Origin: Listeria welshimeri serovar 6b str. SLCC5334
Lineage (GTDB): Bacteria; Bacillota; Bacilli; Lactobacillales; Listeriaceae
Assembly (NCBI RefSeq): GCF_000060285.1
Contig: NC_008555.1
Location: 1,178,001 to 1,242,000, forward strand
Direction of reading: 5' to 3'
Length of the DNA: 64,000 nucleotides
Shown: in pieces, positions 1 through 11,200 of the stretch
How positions within the stretch are numbered: position 1 is the first letter of the stretch
Layout: each line of letters begins with the position of its first letter
The notes under the pieces: model-generated
What the model was told of the DNA's origin: nothing
Seen by the model: the letters and a program-made list of their open reading frames with translations, nothing else
Database searches by the model: none
Position numbers and translations under genes: made by a program

Positions 1-39
1 CAGAAGGATAACTCAAAAAAGGATGTGCAATAAATCATT

Positions 40-1053
40 ATGTTACAACTCGCAAAGAAGCATTTGGTGACAATTGGTCTTGGAATTACAATTACATTAT
101 GTGCCTTACCAATCCACTCCCAAGCTGCTGGTCTAGAGGACGGCCTGACTTCCAAGCAAGAGAAGTTTATTAATGAGATTGCGCCGCATGCTCAAAAAGT
201 GCAAAAAGAACATGGTATTTTAGCAAGTATTACAATTTCGCAAGCAATATTAGAATCCAATTGGGGAAATAGTAAGCTAGCAAAAGAGGGCAAAAACTTA
301 TTTGGTATTAAAGGTTCCTATAAAGGAAATACAATTAAGTTGCCAACTAAAGAACATAATGGGATTGTTTGGGTTGGAACGGACGCTGAATTTAGAGCGT
401 ATCCAGGCTGGTATGAATCATTGAATGACCATGCGCTTTTATTTGTTAAAGGCCCATCATGGAATCCTAGTTTATATGCAGGATTAATCAAAGAATATAA
501 CTATGAAAATGCAGCCATTGCACTAGGGAAAACTGGTTATTCATCTGACCCAGAGTATGCAGCGAAATTAATCGAACTAATAAAAAAAGCAAATTTAGAT
601 AAATATGATACTGTTTATAGTGAACGGATATCAGAAAAAGCAATCAAGGCAGCCGGAGAAGTGGCACCAAAAGACAATTGCTTTATTTGGTCCGCACCTA
701 GTGGAACAAAAGGTGCAAAAACGATTGAAAGTACTTCGAAATATTTTGGACGTCAAGTGGCTATTAATCAAGAAGTTAAAGTGACAGACTCTAATATTTC
801 ATGGTACCACCTTCATCATAATGGAGAACCAATAGGTTGGATTGAAAGTACATCAATAAAAAACTTTTACCAACTAGAAGATTATTCTCCAACGATTGCA
901 ACTTCCCTAAAAACGGATAATCAAAATCGATTAGTGATTAATATGGATGTTGACATATCTGAACTTCATAAGACCAGAATCACTAAAGTAGAAACTAAAA
1001 ATAAATCCGCGCTCAATGTACCCTTATTAAACATACAATCTGTTGCATGGTAA
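40..1053 (+). CDS. Secreted GH73 glucosaminidase with one GW module (autolysin)
   Basis: A peptidoglycan hydrolase expected to cut the glycan backbone as an N-acetylglucosaminidase. Residues 1-30 form a signal peptide (Lys-rich start, hydrophobic core, cleavage near SQAA). Residues about 40-190 match the mannosyl-glycoprotein endo-beta-N-acetylglucosaminidase (GH73) fold, with the likely catalytic Glu72 in LESNWG and the family signature NLFGIKG. Residues about 196-288 look like a single GW module (ends in GEPIGWI), the domain that holds Listeria surface proteins on lipoteichoic acid. The last 50 residues have no motif I recognise. A terminator follows directly, so it is probably monocistronic at its 3' end. 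No strong ribosome site sits at the usual distance from this ATG, so the start is slightly uncertain. Confidence 0.85.
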   Translation: MLQLAKKHLVTIGLGITITLCALPIHSQAAGLEDGLTSKQEKFINEIAPHAQKVQKEHGILASITISQAILESNWGNSKLAKEGKNLFGIKGSYKGNTIKLPTKEHNGIVWVGTDAEFRAYPGWYESLNDHALLFVKGPSWNPSLYAGLIKEYNYENAAIALGKTGYSSDPEYAAKLIELIKKANLDKYDTVYSERISEKAIKAAGEVAPKDNCFIWSAPSGTKGAKTIESTSKYFGRQVAINQEVKVTDSNISWYHLHHNGEPIGWIESTSIKNFYQLEDYSPTIATSLKTDNQNRLVINMDVDISELHKTRITKVETKNKSALNVPLLNIQSVAW

Positions 1054-1062
1054 AATTTAAGT

Positions 1063-1091
1063 AAAAGCTGGGAATTAACTCAGCTTTTTTT
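1063..1091 (+). terminator. Rho-independent terminator after the autolysin gene
   Basis: AAAAGCTG pairs with CAGCTTTT around a ten-base spacer and is followed by a T run. It lies 10 bases after the stop codon. Confidence 0.85.
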
Positions 1092-1159
1092 GCGTTTTCA
1101 AAGGAATTTTAGAAAGAAACTGTTATAATGGAAAAGGAGTTTATAAGGAGGTTATTTAT

Positions 1160-2239
1160 ATGGATGAACAATTAAAGATGTTAAAAGCATTAACGGACGC
1201 AAAAGGTATCCCCGGTAATGAGCGAGCAGTTAGAAATGTATTTCGTGAATATATCGAACCGTTAGCTGATAGTTTTGAAACAGATGGCCTAGGTAGCGCG
1301 GTCGCAAAAAAAGTCGGAAATGAAGATGGACCTAAAATCATGATTGCGGGCCATTTAGATGAAGTTGGCTTTATGGTAACTCAAATTGATGATAAAGGTT
1401 TTATTAAATTTCAAACAGTGGGCGGCTGGGTTTCCCAGGTAATGCTTGCACAAAAAGTTACTATTGTAACCCGTTCAGGCGAAGCAATTACAGGTGTTAT
1501 TGGCTCTAAACCACCGCATGTAATGACCGCAGCTGAACGTCAAAAATCTTTTGACATCAAGGATATGTTTATTGATATTGGTGCAGTTGATAAAGCAGAA
1601 GTAGAAAGTTATGGTATTCGTCCTGGTGATATGATTGTGCCAGCATTTGATTTCACTGTGATGAAAAACGAAAAATTCTTACTTGCGAAAGCTTGGGATA
1701 ATCGTATCGGACTCGCTATTGCAATTGAAGTTCTTAAAAATCTACAAAAAGAGCAACATCCGAATATCGTTTATGGTGTTGGAACCGTTCAAGAAGAAGT
1801 AGGATTGCGCGGCGCCAAAACTGCTGCACATTTCGTTCAACCGGATATTGGTTTTGCTGTTGATGTTGGTATCGCGGGAGATACTCCTGGCGTGACGGAC
1901 AAAGAAGCAATGAGCAAAATGGGTGAAGGACCACAAATCGTTATTTATGATGCTTCCATGGTGGCACATGCAGGTCTTCGTGATTTTGTGACAGATGTAG
2001 CGGACGAACTCTCTATTCCATACCAATTTGAAGCTATTCCAATGGGTGGGACTGATTCTGGTTCGATTCATTTGACTGGAAACGGAATCCCATCGCTATC
2101 TATTACCATCGCGACACGCTATATTCATTCTCATTCGTCCATGCTACACCGCGACGATTTTGAAAATGCAGTAAAACTAATTACAGAAGTAGTCAAACGT
2201 TTAGATAAAGAAAAAGTAACAGAAATTCGCCTAGGTTGA
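1160..2239 (+). CDS. M42 family glutamyl aminopeptidase / FrvX-like metallopeptidase
   Basis: A cytosolic dizinc aminopeptidase of the M42 family, which builds tetrahedral particles that trim peptides; older annotation calls such proteins endo-glucanase or cellulase, which is probably wrong. Metal ligands can be read: His65 in AGHLDEVG, bridging Asp180 in AWDNR, the catalytic Glu212-Glu213 pair in [10 protein letters not shown], Asp235 in AVDVG and His323 in RYIHS. Length 359 is typical (B. subtilis YsdC is a homologue). The ATG is preceded by a strong AAGGAGG. It is followed after 25 bases by the RNA methylase gene, so the two probably share a transcript. Confidence 0.9.
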   Translation: MDEQLKMLKALTDAKGIPGNERAVRNVFREYIEPLADSFETDGLGSAVAKKVGNEDGPKIMIAGHLDEVGFMVTQIDDKGFIKFQTVGGWVSQVMLAQKVTIVTRSGEAITGVIGSKPPHVMTAAERQKSFDIKDMFIDIGAVDKAEVESYGIRPGDMIVPAFDFTVMKNEKFLLAKAWDNRIGLAIAIEVLKNLQKEQHPNIVYGVGTVQEEVGLRGAKTAAHFVQPDIGFAVDVGIAGDTPGVTDKEAMSKMGEGPQIVIYDASMVAHAGLRDFVTDVADELSIPYQFEAIPMGGTDSGSIHLTGNGIPSLSITIATRYIHSHSSMLHRDDFENAVKLITEVVKRLDKEKVTEIRLG

Positions 2240-2264
2240 GTTTCGAGAAAAGAGGACAACTTTA

Positions 2265-3023
2265 ATGGAACAGATTCAATCAATAAAAAACGACCGTGTT
2301 AAAACATGGAAAAAATTGCAAACGAGAAAAGGCCGCGACAAAACCGGAACTTATTTGGTGGAAGGCTTTCATTTAGTAGAAGAAGCATTACGTCAAGATG
2401 GTTTAGTATTGGAGCTACTTGTTTCAAGTGGTGTCTCTGTTCCAGAAGAGTGGTTAAAAGGCGATTACGATGTGTTTGAAATCAGCGCAGAAATTAGTCA
2501 TTTAATTAGCGAAACGATGACAGAACAAGGCGTTTTTGCTGTAGTTACTATTTCTGAGCCAGATATGATGCTTTTATATGGCAAAAAATTACTATTAGTA
2601 GATGCAGTGCAAGATCCAGGCAATGTTGGTACGTTAATTCGAACTGCTGATGCGGCTGGATATGATTGTGTCATTCTTGGTAGAGGTAGTGCAGACCTTT
2701 ATAATCCAAAAGTTATACGTAGCACGCAAGGAAGTCACTTCCATATACCAGTTATTCAAGCAGATTTATTTGATTGGATTGCGAATTTAGAAGAAGAGGG
2801 TGTTCCAGTAATTGGAGCTGTTTTAGATGAACAAGCTAAATCTTTAAATGATATGCCAAAACGTGAAACATTAGCTTTAATGGTTGGAAATGAAGGTAAC
2901 GGCATTTCACCTGAATTACAAGAACGGCTTTCCGAAAAAGTCTACATTCCTATATATGGTGACAGTGAATCATTAAATGTTGCTGTAGCAGCAGGAATTT
3001 TACTTTATGGTTTAAGAAAATAA
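2265..3023 (+). CDS. TrmH/SpoU-family RNA 2'-O-methyltransferase (YsgA-like)
   Basis: Predicted SAM-dependent RNA ribose methylase of the SPOUT knot class. The N-terminal 95 residues resemble the L30e-like RNA-binding domain of this family. The C-terminal catalytic half carries the three SpoU motifs: DAVQDPGNVGTLIRTA near residue 110, NEGNGIS near 208, and IPIYGDSESLNVAVA near 225. The position just before pheS matches B. subtilis ysgA. The exact rRNA or tRNA target cannot be read from sequence. A strong terminator follows, so pheS is not co-transcribed with it from this side. Confidence 0.88.
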   Translation: MEQIQSIKNDRVKTWKKLQTRKGRDKTGTYLVEGFHLVEEALRQDGLVLELLVSSGVSVPEEWLKGDYDVFEISAEISHLISETMTEQGVFAVVTISEPDMMLLYGKKLLLVDAVQDPGNVGTLIRTADAAGYDCVILGRGSADLYNPKVIRSTQGSHFHIPVIQADLFDWIANLEEEGVPVIGAVLDEQAKSLNDMPKRETLALMVGNEGNGISPELQERLSEKVYIPIYGDSESLNVAVAAGILLYGLRK

Positions 3024-3030
3024 TAAAAAG

Positions 3031-3069
3031 TGGTTGATAAGTCGGAATGGATTTATCAACCATTTTTTT
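3031..3069 (+). terminator. Rho-independent terminator
   Basis: TGGTTGATAA pairs perfectly with TTATCAACCA, followed by seven T residues, 7 bases after the methylase stop. Confidence 0.92.
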
Positions 3070-3185
3070 AAATCTCTTCTTGTTTTTCCATTTCCCCTTA
3101 ACAACTTACTAAATATAAGCAACAAAAGATTTATTAGTTACTTTCTGATGATAGTTATGTTACAATAATGTCAGAGGTGAGAATT

Positions 3186-3509
3186 ATGACTGATGCACAT
3201 ACAGTATGTCCAAAGTTTGAATCGGCGTTCCAATTACTAGGTAAACGCTGGACTGGACTTATCATCAATGTCTTACTGACTGGTCCAAAAAGGTTTAAAC
3301 AAGTTGCCGCTGAGATCCCACAAATGAGTGATCGGGTGCTTGCAGAGCGTTTGAAGGAACTTGAGGAAATGGATATCTGTTTAAGACAAGTTTATCCAGA
3401 AACTCCTGTACGCATTGAATATGAATTAACCGAAAAAGGGAAAGCACTCCAAGAAGTAATGCTTGAAGTCCAGTGCTGGGCGGATAAATGGGTGGAAGTA
3501 CCTAATTGA
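3186..3509 (+). CDS. HxlR-family winged-helix regulator
   Basis: Small DNA-binding regulator of 107 residues. It has the HxlR layout: N-terminal Cys in TVCPKFESAF followed by LLGKRW and a winged helix ending in RIEYELTEKG. The single N-terminal Cys is the redox or electrophile sensor in several HxlR proteins (YodB, CatR), so sensing is possible but not shown. I chose the ATG at 3186 because AGAGGTGAG lies at the right distance; an in-frame ATG at 3168 has no ribosome site and sits close to the probable -10 (TTACAAT). It stands alone between two terminators, so its target is not suggested by an adjacent partner. Confidence 0.85.
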   Translation: MTDAHTVCPKFESAFQLLGKRWTGLIINVLLTGPKRFKQVAAEIPQMSDRVLAERLKELEEMDICLRQVYPETPVRIEYELTEKGKALQEVMLEVQCWADKWVEVPN

Positions 3510-3514
3510 AAAGA

Positions 3515-3552
3515 AATAATCTCTCCTAATAATATGGAGAGATTATTTTTTA
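3515..3552 (+). terminator. Rho-independent terminator after HxlR gene
   Basis: AATAATCTCTCC pairs with GGAGAGATTATT and is followed by a T6 run, isolating the regulator from the pheS leader. Confidence 0.9.
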
Positions 3553-3554
3553 GC

Positions 3555-3583
3555 TTGAATCTTTCGCAGAACCATACTATAAT
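3555..3583 (+). promoter_or_regulatory. Sigma-A promoter of pheST
   Basis: TTGAAT and a perfect TATAAT with a 17-base spacer lie just upstream of the T-box leader. The -35 overlaps the end of the upstream terminator region. Confidence 0.75.
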
Positions 3584-3599
3584 AGAAACTATCTAAATA

Positions 3600-3846
3600 A
3601 GTAAAGACAATGAAAGAGCCAAGTAGCGAAGTGAGTCTGTATAGGGAGAAGTGGTCATAGACTGAAAGCCACTTTACAAACGAATTTGTGAACATTTCAT
3701 CTCTGGAGTCGCTGCCGGGAAGCACAATACGTGTGAAGGTGGTCCGGTTACTAAGCCGTTATCGAATTTTGAGTGGGAACAGATTTTGTTCTTATTAGGG
3801 TGGTACCGCGAGAAGTCTCGTCCCTTTGTGGATAGAGCTTTTTTAT
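3600..3846 (+). promoter_or_regulatory. T-box riboswitch (tRNA-Phe) leader of pheST
   Basis: The leader holds the hallmark T-box sequence AGGGTGGTACCGCG at 3797-3810, a long stem I region from about 3610, and a TTC (Phe) triplet at 3696-3698 at the place expected for the specifier loop. A weak hairpin with a T6 run (about 3813-3844) is the terminator that the antiterminator would displace. Known mechanism: uncharged tRNA-Phe pairs with specifier and T-box and turns on synthetase synthesis. The specifier position is read by eye. Confidence 0.92.
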
Positions 3847-3873
3847 TTTGTCTAAAAAGAAGGAGTGAACGGT

Positions 3874-4926
3874 ATGTTAGAACAGTTACAAACGCTAAAA
3901 AGTGAAGCAGAAACACAAATTAAAGAAGCATCAGACTTAAAAACGTTAAACGACTTACGAGTGAAATATCTTGGAAAAAAAGGCCCAATGACCGAAATCA
4001 TGAAACAAATGGGAAAACTTTCCGCAGAAGAAAAACCAAAAATGGGTTCTCTAGCTAATGAAGTAAGAACAGCCTTAACTAAAGCGATTACTGGCAAACA
4101 GCAAATTCTGGAAACAGAAGCAATCAACGAAAAATTAAAAGCAGAAACAATTGATATTACACTACCAGGAACAGCTCCTAGCATTGGAACAAAACATTTA
4201 CTGACACAAGTAATTGAAGAGATGGAAGATATGTTCATTGGTATGGGTTACGAAATTGCAGAAGGTCCAGAAGTTGAACTGGATTACTACAACTTCGAAG
4301 CACTAAATTTACCAAAAGATCATCCGGCACGTGATATGCAAGATAGCTTCTATATTACAGAAAACACTTTACTACGGACTCAAACATCACCTGTACAAGC
4401 AAGAACAATGGAGAAACATGACTTCTCCAAAGGACCTATCAAAGTTATTTGTCCTGGGAAAGTGTACCGTCGCGATAATGATGATGCAACTCACTCCCAC
4501 CAATTCACTCAAATCGAAGGGCTAGTAGTTGGCGAAAATATCACTTTTGCTGATTTAAAAGGAACGTTGACAGTACTTGCAAAAACTATGTTTGGAGAAG
4601 AACGTGAAATTCGTCTTCGTCCATCGTTTTTCCCGTTCACAGAGCCTTCAGTTGAAATGGATATTTCTTGTTTCAAATGTGGTGGTAAAGGTTGTCGCGT
4701 GTGTAAAGGAACAGGTTGGATTGAAATTTTAGGAAGTGGTATGGTGCATCCAAACGTACTTGAAATGTCCGGAATTGATTCCACTCGTTACAGCGGATTT
4801 GCTTTTGGCTTAGGACCTGAACGTGTTGCAATGTTGAAATACGCGGTCGATGATATTCGCCATTTATATACGAATGATTTACGTTTTACCAAGCAATTCC
4901 AAAGCACAGAAACGGGGGAAATCTAA
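3874..4926 (+). CDS. pheS: Phenylalanine-tRNA ligase alpha subunit
   Basis: Catalytic subunit of the alpha2beta2 enzyme that charges tRNA-Phe. The N-terminal 85 residues are the coiled-coil tRNA-contact arm. The class II core shows motif 2 ([15 protein letters not shown]), [13 protein letters not shown], and motif 3 ([11 protein letters not shown]). A Cys cluster CxxC...CxxC ([12 protein letters not shown]) sits between them as in Bacillus enzymes. The ATG at 3874 is preferred over the GTG at 3865 because AAGGAG is spaced 9 bases before the ATG and abuts the GTG. Length 350 is typical. The stop overlaps the pheT start, indicating translational coupling; expression is under the T-box. Confidence 0.97.
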   Translation: MLEQLQTLKSEAETQIKEASDLKTLNDLRVKYLGKKGPMTEIMKQMGKLSAEEKPKMGSLANEVRTALTKAITGKQQILETEAINEKLKAETIDITLPGTAPSIGTKHLLTQVIEEMEDMFIGMGYEIAEGPEVELDYYNFEALNLPKDHPARDMQDSFYITENTLLRTQTSPVQARTMEKHDFSKGPIKVICPGKVYRRDNDDATHSHQFTQIEGLVVGENITFADLKGTLTVLAKTMFGEEREIRLRPSFFPFTEPSVEMDISCFKCGGKGCRVCKGTGWIEILGSGMVHPNVLEMSGIDSTRYSGFAFGLGPERVAMLKYAVDDIRHLYTNDLRFTKQFQSTETGEI

Positions 4927-7334
4927 TGTTAGTTTCATATAATTGGGTAAAAGAATTTTTCCAAGACTTCCCTTTAACGGCGGAAGAGCTAGGAGAAGCA
5001 ATTACAAGAACTGGAATCGAAATCGAAGGCGTAGAAGAATTAAGCGCTAGTTTGAAAAATGTTGTAGTGGGGGAAGTTTTATCATGTGAACGCCACCCAG
5101 ATGCAGAAAAATTGAATAAATGCATCGTTCAAACAGACGAAAATGAACCAGTTCAAATTATTTGCGGCGCACCAAATGTAGCTGCTGGTCAAAAAGTTAT
5201 CGTAGCCAAAGTTGGCGCAAGACTTCCAGGCGGACTTAAAATCAAACGAGCTAAACTACGCGGTGAAGTGTCAGAAGGAATGATTTGTTCTCTTTCTGAA
5301 CTAGGCTTTGAAAGTAAAGTTGTACCAAAAGCATATGCAGATGGTATATATGTATTACCAGATCATGTTGAAACAGGGGTAAGCGCGATTACATTACTCG
5401 GTTTAGATGATGCGATTCTTGATATGGCTATCACTCCCAATCGTGCAGACGCATTAAGTATGAATGGTGTAGCTCACGAAGTAGGCGCGATTATTCATCA
5501 AAAACCAGCACAACCAACAGAACCCGACGTATCTGAAAAAGGGAAAGCAGATGACTTTATTTCTGTAGAAGTGGAAAATCCAGCTGAAACCCCTTATTAT
5601 GCTATTAAAATGGTCGAAAATATCGAAATTAAAGAATCACCACTTTGGTTGCAAACAAAATTGATGAAGGCTGGCATTCGTCCTCATAATAATGTGGTTG
5701 ATGTAACAAATTACATCAATTTATTATACGGACAACCCCTTCATTCCTTTGATTATGATAAAATCGGCAGCAAAAAAATCGTTGTCCGTTCCGCAAAAGA
5801 GCAAGAAGAAATTACCACACTAGATGGCGAGAAAAGAACTTTACAAGCAGGTCATACAGTCATTACGAACGGAATAGAACCAATTGCTATTGCGGGTGTT
5901 ATGGGCGGTGAATTTTCTGAAGTAACTCATAGCACAACGACTGTAGCGCTTGAGGGAGCTATTTTCAGTAGTTCATCTATCGGAAAAGCATCTCGCGAAT
6001 TATATTTACGCACAGAAGCAAGTATCCGTTACGACAAAGGATCGGATGCTTGGAAAGTAGAAAAAGCACTGGCACACGGCGGAGCGCTTATCGCTGAACT
6101 GAGCGGCGGCACGCTAATTGGCGGTGTGGTGGAAGTGGATAATCGTAAAAAAGCAGTGAATAAAATCGAAACAAGTTTAACTCGTATTAACCGTATTCTA
6201 GGAACAACAATTACCCTTTCTGAAATAAAAACTATTTTTGATCGTTTAGGCTTTGTGTTAGAAGTAAAAGAGGACAAATTGATTGTTGAAGTACCGACTA
6301 GACGTTGGGATATTACGATTGAAGCGGACATTTTAGAAGAAGTAGCACGTATTTATGGTTATGATGAAATTCCAGTAACTTTACCAGCGACAAGTACAAC
6401 TGGCGGCTTATCTGAAAGTCAAAAAGCTCGTCGGGTGATGCGCGCTTATTTAGAATGTGCAGGACTTAACCAAGCATTAACTTATTCTTTAACTTCTAAA
6501 AAAGATGCAACACGCTTAGCTTTATCTGATGAAAAAACCGTGGCGCTCTCGATGCCTATGAGTGAGGAACATAGCCATTTAAGAACAAGTATTGTCCCAC
6601 AATTAATCCGTAGTGCAAGTTATAATATTGCTCGTAAAAATATGGATGTGGCCCTTTACGAAATGGGAACTGTGTTTTATGCAACAGAAGGCGACAATTT
6701 ACCAATCGAACAAGAACATTTAGCAGGCTTAATTACTGGGAATTGGCACACTTCCGATTGGCAAAAAACACCAAAACCAGTAGATTTCTTTGTTTTAAAA
6801 GGGATTGTGGAAGGCTTAGTGAATAAACTAGGAATCAAAGCTGAGCTACACTGGAATCAAACAGAAAAAGAAGAACTGCATCCAGGAAGAACGGCAAGTA
6901 TCCAGTTAGAAGGAAAAGAAATTGGTTACCTTGGTGCACTTCATCCAGCTGTAGAAGCAAACTATGATTTAAAAGAAACTTATGTATTTGAAATTAATGT
7001 AGAAGCTTTACTTGAAGCGACAAAAGAAAAAGTTGTTTATCATCCAATCCCGCGTTATCCGGAAATGACTCGTGACTTAGCATTACTAGTTGATAAAGAT
7101 ATCAACCACGCAACCATATCAGAAGTAATCAAAGAACACGGCGGGAAACTACTAGTAGACATCGAGCTATTTGATATTTTTGAAGGTGAAAGTCTGGGAG
7201 AAAATAAAAAATCACTCGCATATACGTTAACTTTCCTTGATAGCGAAAGAACGCTTGTAGAAGAAGATGTCCAAAAAGCGACTAACAAAGTAGTGGAAGC
7301 ATTACAAACAAAACTGAATGCGATTATTCGCTAA
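4926..7334 (+). CDS. pheT: Phenylalanine-tRNA ligase beta subunit
   Basis: Structural and editing subunit of PheRS, 802 residues. Domains in order: EMAP/tRNA-binding domain about 40-150, B3/B4 editing domain about 210-385, B5 DNA-binding-like domain about 405-475, a pseudo-class-II core, and the C-terminal FDX-ACB anticodon-binding domain about 710-802 (starts near PRYPEMTRDLALLVD). It overlaps pheS by the TAATG junction and ends at a strong terminator, so pheST is a two-gene operon. Confidence 0.97.
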   Translation: MLVSYNWVKEFFQDFPLTAEELGEAITRTGIEIEGVEELSASLKNVVVGEVLSCERHPDAEKLNKCIVQTDENEPVQIICGAPNVAAGQKVIVAKVGARLPGGLKIKRAKLRGEVSEGMICSLSELGFESKVVPKAYADGIYVLPDHVETGVSAITLLGLDDAILDMAITPNRADALSMNGVAHEVGAIIHQKPAQPTEPDVSEKGKADDFISVEVENPAETPYYAIKMVENIEIKESPLWLQTKLMKAGIRPHNNVVDVTNYINLLYGQPLHSFDYDKIGSKKIVVRSAKEQEEITTLDGEKRTLQAGHTVITNGIEPIAIAGVMGGEFSEVTHSTTTVALEGAIFSSSSIGKASRELYLRTEASIRYDKGSDAWKVEKALAHGGALIAELSGGTLIGGVVEVDNRKKAVNKIETSLTRINRILGTTITLSEIKTIFDRLGFVLEVKEDKLIVEVPTRRWDITIEADILEEVARIYGYDEIPVTLPATSTTGGLSESQKARRVMRAYLECAGLNQALTYSLTSKKDATRLALSDEKTVALSMPMSEEHSHLRTSIVPQLIRSASYNIARKNMDVALYEMGTVFYATEGDNLPIEQEHLAGLITGNWHTSDWQKTPKPVDFFVLKGIVEGLVNKLGIKAELHWNQTEKEELHPGRTASIQLEGKEIGYLGALHPAVEANYDLKETYVFEINVEALLEATKEKVVYHPIPRYPEMTRDLALLVDKDINHATISEVIKEHGGKLLVDIELFDIFEGESLGENKKSLAYTLTFLDSERTLVEEDVQKATNKVVEALQTKLNAIIR

Positions 7335-7343
7335 ATAAAAAAT

Positions 7344-7391
7344 GAACTAATCTATTTGGAAAACATTTCTATATAGGTTAGTTCTTTTTTT
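7344..7391 (+). terminator. Terminator of the pheST operon
   Basis: GAACTAATCTAT pairs with ATAGGTTAGTTC (one G-U) over a 17-base loop and is followed by T8. Confidence 0.88.
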
Positions 7392-7506
7392 GTATATTTT
7401 TATCTTTTTATTGAATTACTGTAAGCTTTTCATTTTTAGTACTTCACTTACTTAAATAACACATGTTATAATTATGACACATGCCAGATAAAAAAGGACG
7501 AGAAAA

Positions 7507-8208
7507 ATGACCTATGTAGAAATGAAAGACGTATCCAAATACTATCAAATGGGCGAGAACGTTGTAACGGCTAATGATAAAATCAACTTTGGTATTAAAA
7601 AAGGGGAATTTGTAGTCATAGTTGGACCTTCTGGGGCTGGGAAATCCACTGTTTTAAATATCCTCGGTGGAATGGACAACGCAAGCGAAGGCAAAATTAT
7701 GGTAGATGGACAAGATATTGCCCAATATAATGCAAAACAATTAACCAAATACCGGCGAACGGATGTTGGATTTGTATTCCAATTTTATAATTTAGTACCT
7801 AATTTGACTGCCAAAGAAAATGTAGAATTAGCAGCCCAAATTGCGCCTAATGCTTTGGACGCAGAAACTGTTTTAAACCAAGTTGGATTAAGTCATAGAT
7901 TAGATAATTTTCCCGCGCAATTATCCGGCGGAGAGCAACAACGTGTTGCGATAGCACGTGCGCTAGCTAAAGCGCCTAAACTTCTCCTTTGCGACGAACC
8001 TACTGGTGCCTTAGATTATGACACTGGAAAATCAGTCTTAAAACTACTACAAGAAACATGTCAACATACAGGAACCACAGTTATTGTTATTACACATAAT
8101 ACAGCGATTACGCCAATTGCTGATCGAATAATTGAAATTAATAATGCAAAAGTCCGCAGCAACAAAGAAAATCCAGAACCAATGTCTATTGATGATTTAG
8201 AATGGTAG
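7507..8208 (+). CDS. ABC transporter ATP-binding protein (MacB/LolD-type)
   Basis: ATPase of 233 residues with all ABC motifs: Walker [11 protein letters not shown]-loop, signature [16 protein letters not shown], Walker [13 protein letters not shown] and the switch His in ITHN. Sequence style is that of the MacB/LolD/FtsE class, which powers FtsX-type permeases that act as mechanotransducers rather than classical solute channels. The permease gene follows after 13 bases, so they form one complex and one operon. The role (peptide antibiotic resistance, lipid or protein extrusion) is not decided by sequence. Confidence 0.92.
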   Translation: MTYVEMKDVSKYYQMGENVVTANDKINFGIKKGEFVVIVGPSGAGKSTVLNILGGMDNASEGKIMVDGQDIAQYNAKQLTKYRRTDVGFVFQFYNLVPNLTAKENVELAAQIAPNALDAETVLNQVGLSHRLDNFPAQLSGGEQQRVAIARALAKAPKLLLCDEPTGALDYDTGKSVLKLLQETCQHTGTTVIVITHNTAITPIADRIIEINNAKVRSNKENPEPMSIDDLEW

Positions 8209-8221
8209 AAAGGGGCAACCA

Positions 8222-11200
8222 GTGAAACGTTCAGCTTTGTGGAAAGATATCTACCGAGAAATTTGGCGTTCAAAAAGTCGATTTATCTCTATTTTTATGC
8301 TGATTATGCTTGGTGTTGCTTTTTTCTCCGGTCTAAAAGCAACAGGGCCAGATATGCTTTTAACCGCAAATAACTATTTTAATAAGTATGAATTAGCTAA
8401 TTTTAATGTACAATCTACCTATGGATTAGATAAATCTGATAAAGATTCATTAGAAAATATTTCAGGGGTTTCAGAAGTGGAGCTCGGTTATACAGCTGAT
8501 ACTTTAATGAAAGATAAAAACATCGTAACAAAACTATTTTCAACGTCAAAAAGTGATCATTTAAATCAGTATAAAGTCATAAGTGGCTATTTGCCAGAAA
8601 AATCCGGTGAAATTGCCCTTGATAATAATCAACTTATTCATAAAAATGTCAAGCTTGGTGATGAAGTAACTTTTGTCAAAAGTGATGGCAATAAATTAAC
8701 TAACACACTAAAAAAATCCACCTATAAAGTGGTTGGATTTGTCCGCTCACCAGCGTATATCCAGAAATCCGAACGGGGATCAAGTACGGTTGGAAAAGGG
8801 AAAACAGATGCTTTCGGCGTAATTCCAGAACAAGATTTTGATTTACCAGAATACACGATTGCCAATTTGACATTTGATAATTTAGCCGCTAAACAAGCCT
8901 TTAGTGATGCTTATGTAGCTTCTGAAAAAGAAGATAAGACCAAAATAGACAAAGCGCTAAAAGATCAACCAGAAAAACGATTAAATAAAATTAAAACAAG
9001 TGAACAAAAGAAACTAGACGATGCAACAGCAGAAATTAATAAAGGAAAAGCAGCATTACAAAGAAATCAAGCTAAACTTACAAATGCAAAAGCAGAGCTC
9101 GATGAAGGCTTTTCAAAGTATCAAATTGCAAAAGCTAACTACGATGCTAAGATAAAACAAGGCGAAGCAGAAATTGCATCAGGCGAAAAAGAACTAACGA
9201 ATGTAAAAAAACAACTAGATGCTTCCAAAATCAAGATTGACCAAGGCGAAGAAGCTATTTTACAAGCCCAAATGGAGTTAGAAGAAGGTAGAGCAGTATG
9301 GGAAGATACCAATAATCTTTTAAATACGGCAAATGGATATTTACGAACTGCACGGAAAACACTTGAAAACGCTCAAAAGCAACCAGATTTAACAACTATC
9401 GATCTTGACCGCGAAAGCTTGATTGATTCATTTGATATGCTAACATCAGAACTTGATTTTTCGAATGAAGAACGAACAGAATATAAAAACGCAATCAATG
9501 ACTTACTCGATAATTATGAAAACGGTGAGATTGATGATGCAGACATAAGAAAAGCACTAAATCTAGCACTTGAACAAGTGGCATATGCTGAGAAGGAATA
9601 TCAATCTGCACGAGCTAATTTAGACGCCGAAAAACAAAAAATAGAACAAGCTGAAAAAACCTTAGCTACGAAAACAACAGAACTTCAAAATGCTAAATCT
9701 GCTTATCAACAAGGGTTAGCTAAATACCAAGCAGGTATAGAAAAACTCTCTCTCGCAAAAAAACAATTAGCTGAGGGTAAGAAAACAGGTGCTGCTGAAT
9801 TACAAAATGCGCTTAACAAGTTAAATGATGGCCAAGCTGAATACGATAAAAATTTGGCATTATTTGAACAAGAAAAAAAGAAAGCAGAAGCTAAATTAGC
9901 TAGCGCCGAAAGAGATGTAAAAATCGGCCAAGAAAAGTTAGATGCACTTAAACTTCCGAAATACTATATTCTTGATCGAAGTGATAATCCTGGTTATAGC
10001 GAGTACAAAGAAAATGCAGATCGCTTAACATCTTTATCCACAGCTTTTCCGATTTTCTTCTTCCTTATTGCAGCACTTGTATGTTTAACAACTATGACTC
10101 GTATGGTTGAGGAGCAAAGAACGCAAATAGGAACATTAAAAGCATTTGGTTATTCAAATGGTAGTATTATTTTGAAATACCTTGTATATGGATCATTAGC
10201 AAGTATTATTGGAAGTATTTTAGGCGTATTAATTGGCTTTCAGTTTTTCCCGAATATTATCTTCAACGCCTATAAATCAATGTATGAAATGCCATCAGTA
10301 GATATAGATTTTTACTGGAGTTATAGTTTATTAGCGTTATTTGTAGCGTTACTTTGTACTACATTTACAGCTTATGCAGCTTGTCGGTCGGAACTTCGAG
10401 CAAATGCAGCCACCTTAATGCGTCCAAAAGCGCCAAAAATTGGGAAACGTATTTTCTTAGAACGCATGAATTTTATCTGGAAACGGATGAATTTTACAAG
10501 TAAAGTAACAGCAAGAAATTTATTCCGATATAAGCAACGTATGTTAATGACGGTTCTTGGTGTGGCGGGATGTACGGCGTTAATTCTTACTGGTTTCGGG
10601 CTTCGTGATTCTATCAGTGATATTGCAAAAATGCAGTACGGGGAAATTATGAAATATGATGCAGCTGTTTATCAGGATATGAGCGCGCCACCAACTGCCA
10701 AAGAAGCGTATGATAAATTACTGGCTGATCAAAATATTAAAGGTAAACTTTCGATGTCCCAAACAAATCTTGATGCTGTAAAATCTGGTCAATCAGCTCA
10801 AAATGCATCTATCATTGTGCCTAAAAATCTAAATGAATTACCAGATTATGTGGTTCTTCGTGATCGAGCAAGCCATACAACAGAAAAACTCACAGATGAC
10901 GGCGCAATAATTAGTGAAAAATTAGCAAAAATCCTAGATGTAAAACCAGGAGATACCATTACAGTTAAAAATGCTCAAAATGATAAATTCAAAATAAAAG
11001 TAAGCGATATTACTGAAAATTATGCATTACACTACATTTATATGACACCAAGCTATTATCAAAAAATCTTTGATAAAAATCCAGCTTATAACCTAGATTT
11101 ATTAATGTTAAAAGACACTTCTTCCAAAGTGGAAACCGCATTTGCTGAAAAATTAGTAGATAGCAAGGCGATTCTAAATGTAACTTTCTCCAATAATGTT